Source: an uncultured Clostridia bacterium (GTDB taxonomy: Bacteria; Bacillota; Clostridia; TANB77; CAG-508). Taken from it: a stretch of DNA of 9,956 nucleotides. This document shows, piece after piece, positions 1-6,524 of this stretch (position 1 is the stretch's first letter; every line of letters starts with the position of its first letter). A program made the position numbers and the translations under genes. Location: the NCBI GenBank assembly GCA_947630255.1, contig CANRGU010000046.1, positions 1 through 9,956 of the forward strand, read 5' to 3'. The notes beneath the pieces are model-generated. The model did no database searches. It saw only the letters and a program-made list of their open reading frames with translations, and was not told the origin of the DNA.

Positions 1-1746
1 TATCACATGAATGAAGGACATTCATCTTTCTTGGTATTAGAATTAATTAAAAACGTAATGGAAGAAAAAAAGGTGTCATTTAATATAGCAAAAGATATTG
101 TTACAGCTAAAACAGTATTTACAACACATACACCAGTACCTGCAGGAAATGATATATTTCCAACAACATTAGTAGAAAAATATTTTAAAGATTTTTGGAA
201 GAAACTAGGAATTTCTAAAGAGGAATTTTTAGGATTAGGAATGAAACCAAAAGAAGAAAATAAAACAACTTTTAATATGGGAATACTTGCTTTAAAAGTA
301 GCAGGAAAAAAGAACGGAGTAAGTAAACTTCATGGAGCAGTTTCAAGAGAACTATTTGGTGAGGTTTGGCCAGAAATTGCACCAAATGAATCTCCAATTA
401 CATATGTAACAAATGGAATACATACTTGCACATGGCTTGCACCAAATTTAAAAGAATTATACAATAAATATTTAGTACCATTTTGGCAAGATAAAATACA
501 TATAAACGAAACATGGGAAAAAATAAATAGTATTCCAGATAAAGAATTATGGAATGCACATCAAGTAAGAAAAGAAAAATTATTAAATTTAGTTAGAGAA
601 AATGTAACAAGTAGATTAAGAAGATATGGATTACATTATGACGAAATAAAAGAGATTACATCAAAACTTAATCCTAATGCACTAACAATAGGCTTTGCAA
701 GAAGATTTGCCACATACAAAAGAGCAACTTTAATTTTTAAAGATTTAGAAAGAATAACACAAATATTAAATGATGAATCAAGACCAGTGCAATTAATATT
801 TGCAGGAAAAGCCCATCCTAAAGATATAGAAGGACAAAATTTAATAAAAAGAATTCATGAAATATCTATGATGCCACAATTTAAAGGAAAAATATTCTTA
901 CTTGAAGGGTATGACATGGTAATGGCAAGACATCTTATTTCTGGAGTAGATGTATGGCTTAATAATCCAAGAAGACCAATGGAAGCATCTGGAACCAGTG
1001 GAGAAAAGGCATCAGTAAATGGTGTTGTAAACTTTAGTATTTTAGATGGTTGGTGGGCAGAAGGATACAACCAAAAAAATGGTTGGGCAATTGGAACAAA
1101 CGCAGAATATTATTCTTATGAGGAGCAAGATAAAGCGGATAGTGATAGCATATACACAATTTTAGAGAATAAAATTATACCAGCATATTATAATAAAAAA
1201 GACGGAATTTCCGAAGAGTGGATCGAATACATGAAAAATTCTATAATATCAACAGGTGGAAACTACAGCATGGCAAGAATGATTACACAATATACAAATG
1301 ATTTATATATACCTTTATGCAATTTAACTAATAAGTATTTTAATAATTTAGAATTAGTTACTGAATACAATAAAATAAAAGATGGATTGTATGCAAATTG
1401 GGAAGATATAGAAATTACACAAAATAATAACCTTGATGATATATCAATGGATGCTGGAAAGAATATAGAAGTATCTTGTAATGTAAAATTACCGAATATT
1501 AATGCAGAAAATATTGAAGCACAAGTATATTATGGAAAAATATTAGACAGTGGCACAATAGAAAATATAAGCATTATTCCAATGAATTTAGTAAATAGCA
1601 ATGACGAAGAAAAAATTTATACATATAATGCTAAAATTGAATTAAAAACAGGTGGAAATTATGGATACACATTTAGAGTAATGCCAAAACATGAAATGTT
1701 ATTAGACAGCGCTAATTTAAATTTAATAAAATGGATAACCAAATAG
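1..1746 (+). CDS. glgP: alpha-glucan (glycogen/maltodextrin) phosphorylase, 3' part
   Basis: Pyridoxal-phosphate enzyme of glycosyltransferase family 35 that releases glucose-1-phosphate from alpha-1,4-glucans in the cytoplasm. The frame is open from base 1 (Tyr-His before MNEGHSSF), so the gene begins upstream; 581 residues are visible. Recognisable motifs in order are MNEGHS near the left edge, THTPVPAGND, VTNGIHTCTW, GFARRFATYKRA, FAGKAHP and NNPRRPMEASGTSGEK. The lysine in GTSGEKASVNG (bases 1006-1008) matches the cofactor-binding lysine of the family. The layout resembles the TIGR02094-type alpha-glucan phosphorylases of Thermotoga and Clostridia more than classical E. coli GlgP. About 100 C-terminal residues after the catalytic core look like a beta-rich accessory domain. 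No frame disruption is seen. pyk follows 38 bases later on the same strand with no terminator between, so the two are probably co-transcribed. The family call is secure; substrate preference is not determinable. Confidence 0.93.
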   Translation, partial: YHMNEGHSSFLVLELIKNVMEEKKVSFNIAKDIVTAKTVFTTHTPVPAGNDIFPTTLVEKYFKDFWKKLGISKEEFLGLGMKPKEENKTTFNMGILALKVAGKKNGVSKLHGAVSRELFGEVWPEIAPNESPITYVTNGIHTCTWLAPNLKELYNKYLVPFWQDKIHINETWEKINSIPDKELWNAHQVRKEKLLNLVRENVTSRLRRYGLHYDEIKEITSKLNPNALTIGFARRFATYKRATLIFKDLERITQILNDESRPVQLIFAGKAHPKDIEGQNLIKRIHEISMMPQFKGKIFLLEGYDMVMARHLISGVDVWLNNPRRPMEASGTSGEKASVNGVVNFSILDGWWAEGYNQKNGWAIGTNAEYYSYEEQDKADSDSIYTILENKIIPAYYNKKDGISEEWIEYMKNSIISTGGNYSMARMITQYTNDLYIPLCNLTNKYFNNLELVTEYNKIKDGLYANWEDIEITQNNNLDDISMDAGKNIEVSCNVKLPNINAENIEAQVYYGKILDSGTIENISIIPMNLVNSNDEEKIYTYNAKIELKTGGNYGYTFRVMPKHEMLLDSANLNLIKWITK

Positions 1747-1784
1747 TTAATCATAAATATTAAAAATAGAGGGATGAATAAGTT

Positions 1785-3225
1785 ATGAGAAAAACAAAAA
1801 TAGTATGTACTTTAGGACCTGCAACAGACAGTAAAGAAGTATTAGAAGAATTAATGAATGCAGGTATGAATGTAGCCAGAATTAATTTTTCACATGGAAA
1901 TTATCAAGATCAAGAAGAAAGAATCAATTTATTTAAATCTGTAAGAGATAAATTAGGATTGCCTATACCACTTTTACTAGATACACAAGGACCTGAAATA
2001 AGAATAGGAAAGTTTAAAGAGCCACAAGTGTTTTTAGAAAATGGAAAAACATTTACTTTACTAAACAACGACGAACTAGGCGATGAAACAAAAGTATCTA
2101 TAACTTATAAAAATTTATACAATGATGTTGAGTTAGGTAAAACTATTTTAATAAATGATGGAACTATAGAATTAAGAGTAAAAGAAATAATAGGAAAAGA
2201 TATAGTTTGTGAAATAATACATGGTGGATATTTAACAAACAGAAAGAGTATAAATGTACCAGATTTAATATTAAACTTGCCAAGTATAACACAAAAAGAT
2301 ATAGACGATATTAAATACGGTATAAAAGCAGGATTTGATTATATTGCTGCATCTTTTGTTAGAAAGCCTGAAGATGTAATAGCAATAAAACAGGTTCTAA
2401 AAGAAAATAATGGGGAACATATAAAAGTCATTTCAAAAATAGAAAATAGAGAAGGAATAAATAATTTTGATGAAATTTTAAAAGTTTCAGATGGAATTAT
2501 GGTAGCAAGAGGAGATTTAGGTGTAGAAATTCCAATGGAAGAAGTGCCAATTTATCAAAAGCAATTTATTAAAAAAACTTATACACAAGGAAAACCAGTT
2601 ATAACAGCAACTCAAATGTTAGAGTCAATGATAATAAATTCTAGACCAACAAGAGCAGAAGTAAGCGATATAGCAAATGCTATATACGATGGAAGTAGCG
2701 CAATAATGCTTTCACGGAGAAACAGCAACAGGAAATTATCCAGTAGAATGTGTTAAAGTAATGAATAAAGTTGCTATAGCAATAGAAAATTCTTTAAAAT
2801 ACTGGAAAAGATTTAAGCACAGAGAATATAATTTAGAAGAATTAGATTATAATTTTAATATGAATTATTCAGTATGTATGTTAGCAACAAATGTAAATGC
2901 AAAAGCAATAATTGCATATACCGATACAGGAGATACATCAAGAATATTATCTAGCTTTGGCCCAGAATGCTCAGTATTTGCAATAACAGAAAATGAAATA
3001 ACTTATAGACAATTAGGCCTATGTTGGAATATTATACCAAAACTATTTAACCATCAGGAAAGTATTGATAAATTAGTTCGTGTTGGAATAGACACGTTAA
3101 AAAAAGAAGAATTTTTAGAAAAAGGAGATACTGTTGTAATAGCAGGAGGAGCAAAGGCTGTTGCAGATTTATCAGATAGCGAGGCATCTGCAAATACTTC
3201 AATGGGAGGAATTGTTAAAATATAA
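1785..3225 (+). CDS. pyk: pyruvate kinase, interrupted by a +1 frameshift at 2715
   Basis: Converts phosphoenolpyruvate and ADP to pyruvate and ATP, the last step of glycolysis. The first frame (1785-2714, 310 residues) carries TKIVCTLGPA, NVARINFSHG (Arg32, Asn34, Ser36), LLDTQGPEIR, DYIAASFVR, KIENREG (catalytic Lys218 and metal ligand Glu220), ARGDLGVEI (Asp244) and ITATQMLES. It then breaks in the conserved motif AIMLS|GETATGNYPVE: frame 0 reads CGG AGA AAC and stops at 2756, while skipping C2715 gives GGA GAA ACA and continues to the stop at 3225. The joined product is 479 residues, close to the usual 470-480 for enzymes without the extra C-terminal PEP-utiliser-like domain of Bacillus. 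The downstream part holds the regulatory C domain. The start ATG at 1785 has AGAGGG at 1768-1773. All key residues are present, which argues against an old pseudogene. Confidence 0.93.
2712..2718 (+). other. putative +1 frameshift site TCA-C-GGA in pyk
   Basis: The bases read TCA CGG A in the upstream frame. Dropping or skipping C2715 gives Ser-Gly and restores the pyruvate kinase LSGETA motif. The CGG is exactly in frame 0. The upstream codon TCA does not re-pair well one base downstream (CAC), so P-site slippage is not obvious. Direct +1 entry of a GGA-reading tRNA-Gly, or quadruplet reading of CGGA, would explain it. A one-base insertion error is the alternative. Confidence 0.55.
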
Positions 3226-3242
3226 ATAAAATTCATAGTATA

Positions 3243-3286
3243 AAATAATAGGTTATCTATCACAAAAGGTAACCTATTATTTTTTA
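3243..3286 (+). terminator. intrinsic terminator after pyk
   Basis: A perfect 13-bp inverted repeat (AAATAATAGGTTA at 3243-3255 pairs with 3270-3282) with a 14-base loop. The right arm runs into a U-rich tail (TTTTTT at 3280-3285). It lies 17 bases after the pyk stop and ahead of the cotJ promoter, so it closes the glgP-pyk transcript. Confidence 0.9.
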
Positions 3287-3297
3287 TAGTAACACAT

Positions 3298-3326
3298 GAA
3301 CATTTCAATATATTGTGTCATAAAAT
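3298..3326 (+). promoter_or_regulatory. candidate sigma-E promoter for cotJABC
   Basis: GAACATT at 3298-3304 matches the B. subtilis sigma-E -35 consensus KMATATT at 6 of 7 positions. It is followed by a 14-bp spacer and CATAAAAT at 3319-3326, matching the -10 consensus CATACAMT at 7 of 8. This is the expected spacing, it lies just after the pyk terminator, and cotJ is sigma-E dependent in B. subtilis. AT-rich DNA makes chance matches easier, so this remains a prediction. Confidence 0.6.
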
Positions 3327-3358
3327 GTAGTATATACAGAAAAAAGGAGGAAAATTTA

Positions 3359-3727
3359 ATGTATAGAAGTTGTATGCAAAGAAGATCTTGTTCTTCATGT
3401 AATTGTCAATGCAGTCATAACCAATGCAATAACAAAGATGAAGACATTATAGATGATACTTGTGAATGTGTGCAAAATGTTATGGATACAAGTGATTCAT
3501 GTGAATGTGGATTTGATGAGGAAAATAATGTATTTCCAACTAATCCTATGTATGCGCAAAGCTATGTACCATGGCAAACAATGGACAAAACTTTTATTCC
3601 AAGTGTAGGACTAAAAATGGGAACAATTTTTCCAGAACTTGTTAGCCCATATATGCCTGGACAGTCAATGGAAGAAATAGAATATATTAGAAAAACAAAT
3701 AAAATAGGAGAGGGGTGTAACAAATAA
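3359..3727 (+). CDS. cotJA: spore coat protein CotJA, with Cys-rich N-terminus
   Basis: Small coat-associated protein made in the mother cell. In B. subtilis it is needed to bring CotJC to the spore. The C-terminal half (roughly residues 65-115) contains the family pattern AQSYVPWQTMDKTF, VGLKMGTIFPEL and PYMPGQS. The 122-residue product is longer than the 82-residue B. subtilis protein because of an N-terminal arm with ten cysteines in its first 50 residues (5, 11, 14, 16, 18, 23, 35, 37, 48, 50), several as CxC pairs, plus one near the C-terminus. ATG at 3359 is chosen because AAGGAGG at 3344-3350 is ideally placed 8 bases upstream; an in-frame extension to 3296 has no such site. The stop overlaps the cotJB start as TAATG. 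The Cys-rich arm could crosslink the coat or bind metal; that is inference. Confidence 0.9.
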   Translation: MYRSCMQRRSCSSCNCQCSHNQCNNKDEDIIDDTCECVQNVMDTSDSCECGFDEENNVFPTNPMYAQSYVPWQTMDKTFIPSVGLKMGTIFPELVSPYMPGQSMEEIEYIRKTNKIGEGCNK

Positions 3728-4035
3728 TGGACAATGATAAATGTGAATGTATGGAACGAAAACACAATGAAGATAAATGCGAAAGAGACATGAGAAGACA
3801 GGAAATGATTGACCAAATAAAAAGTTTAGATTTTGCAATTATAGAACTTGGACTATATTTGGATACACATCCTGAAGACAAAAGAGCATTGTGTATGCAC
3901 AGAGAATACTGTAAACAAGTAAAAGATTTAAAAGACAAATATCAAAAAGTGTATGGACCACTAACTATATTCTATCCATGCAACAAATGGAGATGGCTAG
4001 AAGAGCCATGGCCATGGGAAAGGGGGAATTATTAA
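3727..4035 (+). CDS. cotJB: spore coat protein CotJB
   Basis: Second gene of the cotJ operon and a coat-associated protein of unknown biochemical role. The 102-residue product shows the family features: a helix with DFAIIELGLYLDTHPEDKRAL (about residues 35-55), a central charged helix, YGPLTIFYP, and the Trp/Pro-rich tail WLEEPWPWERG. B. subtilis CotJB is 87 residues; the extra length is a charged N-terminus with three cysteines (MDNDKCECMERK...EDKCER). The start ATG shares bases with the cotJA stop (TAATG) and has GGAGAGGGGTG upstream. Its own stop overlaps the cotJC start in the same way, so translation of all three genes is probably coupled. Confidence 0.92.
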   Translation: MDNDKCECMERKHNEDKCERDMRRQEMIDQIKSLDFAIIELGLYLDTHPEDKRALCMHREYCKQVKDLKDKYQKVYGPLTIFYPCNKWRWLEEPWPWERGNY

Positions 4036-4637
4036 TGTGGACCTATAATAAGGTATTAGAATATCCAATAAATATAAAATGTCCAAATCCAAGACTTGCA
4101 AAATTTATAATATCACAATATGGAGGACCTGATGGAGAACTTGCAGCATCACTTAGATATTTATCACAAAGATTTGGAATGCCAGATCAAAAATCAAAAG
4201 CTATATTAAATGATATAGGAACAGAAGAACTTGCTCACTTAGAAATGGTAGGAACTATAGTTCATCAATTAACAGATGGAGTAGATGCTAAAACATTAGA
4301 AGAAGCAGGACTAGGAGCATATTACACAGATCATGGTGTAGGAGTATACCCTCAAGCAGCAGCAGGATGGCCATGGAATGCAGCCACAATAGCTGTAAAA
4401 GGTGACCCAATTGCAGACTTACAAGAAGACTTAGCAGCAGAACAAAAAGCAAGAGCAACTTATGAAAAACTAATAGACTTATGCAAAGATGACCAAGATG
4501 TTATCGATCCACTTCGTTTCTTAAGAGAAAGGGAAGTAGTTCACTTCCAAAGATTTGGAGAAGCACTTCGTGGAGTACAAGATAAACTTGCAGAAAAGAA
4601 ATTTTATATGAACAATAACAATATGAATTGTAGATAA
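4035..4637 (+). CDS. cotJC: spore coat protein CotJC, manganese catalase family
   Basis: A 200-residue ferritin-like protein of the manganese catalase family, deposited in the inner spore coat in Bacillus. The putative di-manganese ligands are all present: Glu35 (PDGELAAS), Glu65 and His68 (TEELAHLE), Glu136 (DLAAEQKARATYE) and His170 (EREVVHFQRF). By conservation it could destroy hydrogen peroxide, though activity is not shown by sequence. The start is ATG 4035 (MWTYNKVLEYP, typical of CotJC), overlapping the cotJB stop as TAATG with AGGGGG a few bases upstream. An upstream in-frame ATG at 3978 lies inside cotJB and is rejected. A strong hairpin terminator begins just after the stop. Confidence 0.95.
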   Translation: MWTYNKVLEYPINIKCPNPRLAKFIISQYGGPDGELAASLRYLSQRFGMPDQKSKAILNDIGTEELAHLEMVGTIVHQLTDGVDAKTLEEAGLGAYYTDHGVGVYPQAAAGWPWNAATIAVKGDPIADLQEDLAAEQKARATYEKLIDLCKDDQDVIDPLRFLREREVVHFQRFGEALRGVQDKLAEKKFYMNNNNMNCR

Positions 4638-4640
4638 ATA

Positions 4641-4677
4641 AAAATCTTCGGCTATTTAAATAACCGAAGATTTTTTT
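4641..4677. terminator. bidirectional terminator between cotJC and udk
   Basis: AAAATCTTCGG at 4641-4651 pairs with CCGAAGATTTT at 4664-4674. The loop region can zip further (TATTTAAATA). T-runs follow on the plus strand (through 4677), and the matching A-run on the left gives a T-rich tail on the minus strand. It lies between convergent genes. The udk stop codon (4678-4676) sits inside the plus-strand T-run. Confidence 0.88.
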
Positions 4678-5291
4678 ACATTATACTTCTAATTTTTTCA
4701 ATAATCATATTTAAAGCAACAATATTTTGTCCACCCTCTGGAACAATTATATCTGCAAATTTTTTACTAGGTTCTACAAATTGTTCATGCATAGGTTTTA
4801 CAGTTGTGCAATATTGTGTAACTACAGAATTTAAAGTACGACCCCTTTCCTCAACGTCTCTTAATAGTCTTCTTATAAATCTAATATCTGCATCAGTATC
4901 AACAAATATTTTTATATCCATCATATCTCTTAACTCTTTATTTTCGAAGATTAATATTCCATCTAAAATAATAACCTTTTTAGGAACAACTTCTACTGTT
5001 TCCTTTTCTCTTTTATGTTCAACAAAAGAGTATTCAGGTCTATAAATAGTTTCACCATTTTTTAATTTTTTTAGATGTTCTATTAATAAACTAGTTTCAA
5101 TAGAATCAGGATGATCATAATTAAGTTTAGCCCTTTCTTCAAAAGGAAGATCAGGATGATCTTTGTAATAATAATCATGTGAAATCATTGTTATATCTTT
5201 ATTAAATTCTTTTCTTATGTTTTCTGCAAGGGTACTTTTCCCGAGAACCAGTACCACCAGCAATACCTATTATAATAGGATTTAGGCTCAT
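4676..5291 (-). CDS. udk: uridine kinase, interrupted by a +1 frameshift in the P-loop
   Basis: Pyrimidine-salvage kinase that phosphorylates uridine (and cytidine) to the monophosphate. The true start is ATG 5291-5289 (MSLNPIIIGIAGGTGS) with GGGGGT about 8 bases upstream. After 16 codons frame 0 reads CGG GAA AAG and ends 12 codons later. Skipping the C at 5243 gives GGG AAA AGT ACC, completing the Walker A motif GGTGSGKST, then runs open to 4676. The joined protein is 204 residues, against 211-213 in B. subtilis and E. coli. Other family features are ISHDYYYKD, LNYDHPDSIET, IYRPEYSF, VIILDGILIF, DTDADIRFIRRLLRDVEERGR and the TVKPMHEQFVEPSKKFADIIVP block, all intact. An annotation tool would probably start this gene downstream and lose the P-loop. 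Convergent with cotJC across a shared terminator and divergent from the DUF120 gene. Confidence 0.93.
5240..5246 (-). other. putative +1 frameshift site TCT-C-GGG in udk
   Basis: On the minus strand the bases read TCT CGG G, with CGG as codon 17 counted from the ATG at 5291. Skipping C5243 yields Ser-Gly-Lys-Ser of the P-loop. The frame-0 peptide would be only 29 residues, so expression of an active kinase depends on this site or on the extra base being an error. The shift point has the same form as those in pyk and spoIIIAE (in-frame CGG followed by a purine, Gly in the +1 frame). Confidence 0.55.
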
Positions 5292-5325
5292 TTAATTTAC
5301 CCCCAAATAAAAAATTCTCATATAT

Positions 5326-5354
5326 ATTTTAAAATAATATTCATATAAATGCAA
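5326..5354 (-). promoter_or_regulatory. candidate sigma-A promoter for udk
   Basis: Read on the minus strand, TTGCAT (5354-5349), a 17-bp spacer and TAAAAT (5331-5326). The -10 matches 5 of 6 and the -35 matches 3 of 6. It lies about 35 bases upstream of the udk start with a good ribosome binding site between. AT-rich DNA weakens the evidence. Confidence 0.4.
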
Positions 5355-5386
5355 GAAAAACTGACAAAATAAGATAAATAATTAAC

Positions 5387-5415
5387 TTGCAAATATATTT
5401 AAATAGAAATATAAT
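5387..5415 (+). promoter_or_regulatory. sigma-A promoter for the DUF120 gene
   Basis: TTGCAA at 5387-5392, exactly 17 bp, then a perfect TATAAT at 5410-5415. The DUF120 start at 5436 is 20 bases after the -10, with GTAGGTG at 5424-5430 as ribosome binding site. This implies a very short leader. Confidence 0.65.
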
Positions 5416-5435
5416 AAAACAAAGTAGGTGTTAAT

Positions 5436-5807
5436 ATGATATTAATAGGAAAAGTAAAAACAGGTTTAGGTGAAGGTAGTTTCTGGATGAAAAAGGCAGA
5501 AGAAGCATTTGAAAAAAAAATAGGATTAAAAATGTTTAATGGTACTTTAAATATTGAACTCGATAAAGATTTTATATTAGAAGGAAAAATGGATATTATG
5601 AGTAAAGACGAATATGGAGGAACGCAAAATATATTCATAAAAGAATGTAATATACTAGGACATAAATCATATATAATAAGGACAGATAAGAATGTGTCAG
5701 AAAATAGAGACCATCCATTAAATATATTGGAGATAATTTCTGATGTTAATTTTAGAAAAGAATATAATCTTAAGGACGGAGATGAAATTAAAATCTTAAT
5801 AAAATAA
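5436..5807 (+). CDS. DUF120 protein, putative CTP-dependent riboflavin kinase
   Basis: A 123-residue protein resembling the DUF120/RibK family, whose characterised archaeal member (Methanocaldococcus MJ0056) makes FMN from riboflavin using CTP. Visible family features are GKVKTGLGEGSFW (GLGEG at 10-14), FNGTLNIEL (GTLN at 36-39), an IIRT...HPLNILEII segment (about 80-101) and the closing pattern NFRKEYNLKDGDEIKI (105-120). Length matches the single-domain archaeal enzyme without the N-terminal winged helix seen in some members. It has its own sigma-A-like promoter and stands alone between two minus-strand genes; its stop is 8 bases from the stop of the convergent neighbour. Family membership is fairly secure from the motifs. 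Riboflavin and CTP as substrates in this bacterium are inferred; a related carbohydrate or cofactor kinase role is possible. Confidence 0.8.
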   Translation: MILIGKVKTGLGEGSFWMKKAEEAFEKKIGLKMFNGTLNIELDKDFILEGKMDIMSKDEYGGTQNIFIKECNILGHKSYIIRTDKNVSENRDHPLNILEIISDVNFRKEYNLKDGDEIKILIK

Positions 5808-5815
5808 AAGGTATG

Positions 5816-6313
5816 TTAAATTTCTAAATCATTTATTGTCATATCTTTAGTACCGATATACACATCTCTATTTCCATCTAAAGTATGGCATTTAATAATT
5901 GTATAGTTACTATATTGATATATCATACTTCCACCATCTTTATACATATCTGCTTTTATTTTTCCATCTTTTCCATCTTGATTTGCCTTTGAAATGATTT
6001 CTTCCATTGTTATTTTATTTTCTAATAATGCTTCCTTTAAAGAATAGTCTTTACCATCAATTCTGATATTCACACTTCCATCATACGCATATATAGTGTA
6101 ATCATACTTATTTGTTTCTGATTTATCTAATATAGCATAAACTTTATTATAGCCATTAACTGATTGTCCTTCTTGAAAAAGTATCTCAAAATCTTCAACT
6201 GATTTCGCTTGTAAATCTACTGATGAATCATATTTTTTCCATCTAAATACTGTTAATACAATAACTATTAAAATAGCAAAAATTATTAGAAATATTTTTA
6301 CACCTTTCTTCAT
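5816..6313 (-). CDS. hypothetical membrane-anchored extracytoplasmic protein
   Basis: I do not recognise a named family. The 165-residue product has a short basic N-terminus (MKKGVK), one strongly hydrophobic segment at about residues 7-23, then RWKKYD and an otherwise polar domain, so it is probably an inner-membrane protein with its C-terminus outside. The outer domain has YDYTIYAYDGSVNIRIDG, a helix KEALLENKITMEEIISKA, a Gly/Lys/Asp-rich turn, and ends with SNYTIIKCHTLDGNRDVYIG. The second half looks like a compact beta-rich fold with one cysteine and no lipobox. ATG at 6313 is chosen because GGAGG lies about 7 bases upstream; an in-frame extension to 6364 would run through the promoter. 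No CGG occurs in frame. Convergent with the DUF120 gene and divergent from spoIIIA. Confidence 0.75.
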   Translation of the reverse strand: MKKGVKIFLIIFAILIVIVLTVFRWKKYDSSVDLQAKSVEDFEILFQEGQSVNGYNKVYAILDKSETNKYDYTIYAYDGSVNIRIDGKDYSLKEALLENKITMEEIISKANQDGKDGKIKADMYKDGGSMIYQYSNYTIIKCHTLDGNRDVYIGTKDMTINDLEI

Positions 6314-6354
6314 AACATACCTCCGAAAATATAAATTACTATTTATCTGATTAA

Positions 6355-6383
6355 AGTATAACAAAAGAGCAAGCGATTGTAAA
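6355..6383 (-). promoter_or_regulatory. sigma-A promoter for the 5816-6313 gene
   Basis: On the minus strand, TTTACA (6383-6378), exactly 17 bp, then TATACT (6360-6355): 5 of 6 matches in each box. It is placed about 40 bases upstream of the start codon, so the gene looks vegetatively transcribed rather than sporulation-specific. Confidence 0.65.
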
Positions 6384-6397
6384 TACTTTCATCTGAT

Positions 6398-6405
6398 CAT
6401 ACAAA
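6398..6405 (+). promoter_or_regulatory. possible sigma-E -10 element for spoIIIA
   Basis: CATACAAA matches the sigma-E -10 consensus CATACAMT at 7 of 8 positions, about 120 bases upstream of spoIIIAA. spoIIIA is sigma-E dependent in B. subtilis. No good -35 is seen at 14-15 bp upstream (TTGTAAA matches 3 of 7), so the call is weak. Confidence 0.3.
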
Positions 6406-6431
6406 TTGTAATTTATTTTATTAGTTTTATT

Positions 6432-6457
6432 GCAAAACGTCATGTTGCTTTTTTATT
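6432..6457 (+). terminator. terminator-like hairpin in the spoIIIA leader
   Basis: GCAA then AC pairs with GTTGC around a short loop (6432-6448, with one bulged A), followed by a T-rich run. It resembles a weak intrinsic terminator or attenuator on the plus strand, but no plus-strand gene lies just upstream. The short bulged stem makes the call uncertain. Confidence 0.25.
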
Positions 6458-6524
6458 TTTTTGTTCTAAATTTTTTTTAATAGCATATATATATTAAAGG
6501 ACAAGTTATGTGCAAGGAGAAAAT

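Noticed and set aside
855..1070. 71-residue minus-strand reading frame inside glgP
   Set aside because: It is a shadow of the phosphorylase coding sequence, with no ribosome binding site or family features.
2700..2715. A prfB-like +1 shift with an upstream Shine-Dalgarno stimulator and slippery P-site codon
   Set aside because: No consistent SD-like sequence at fixed distance is seen before the three sites, and TCA, TCT and ACG cannot re-pair well one base downstream.
3978..4034. Upstream in-frame start for cotJC
   Set aside because: It lies inside cotJB; the TAATG overlap, upstream AGGGGG and family N-terminus MWTYNKVLEYP support ATG 4035.
6461..6489. Sigma-A-like pair TTGTTC and CATATA with 17-bp spacing before spoIIIAA
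   Set aside because: Both boxes are weak, the region is nearly all A/T so such pairs arise by chance, and a sigma-E promoter is expected for this operon.
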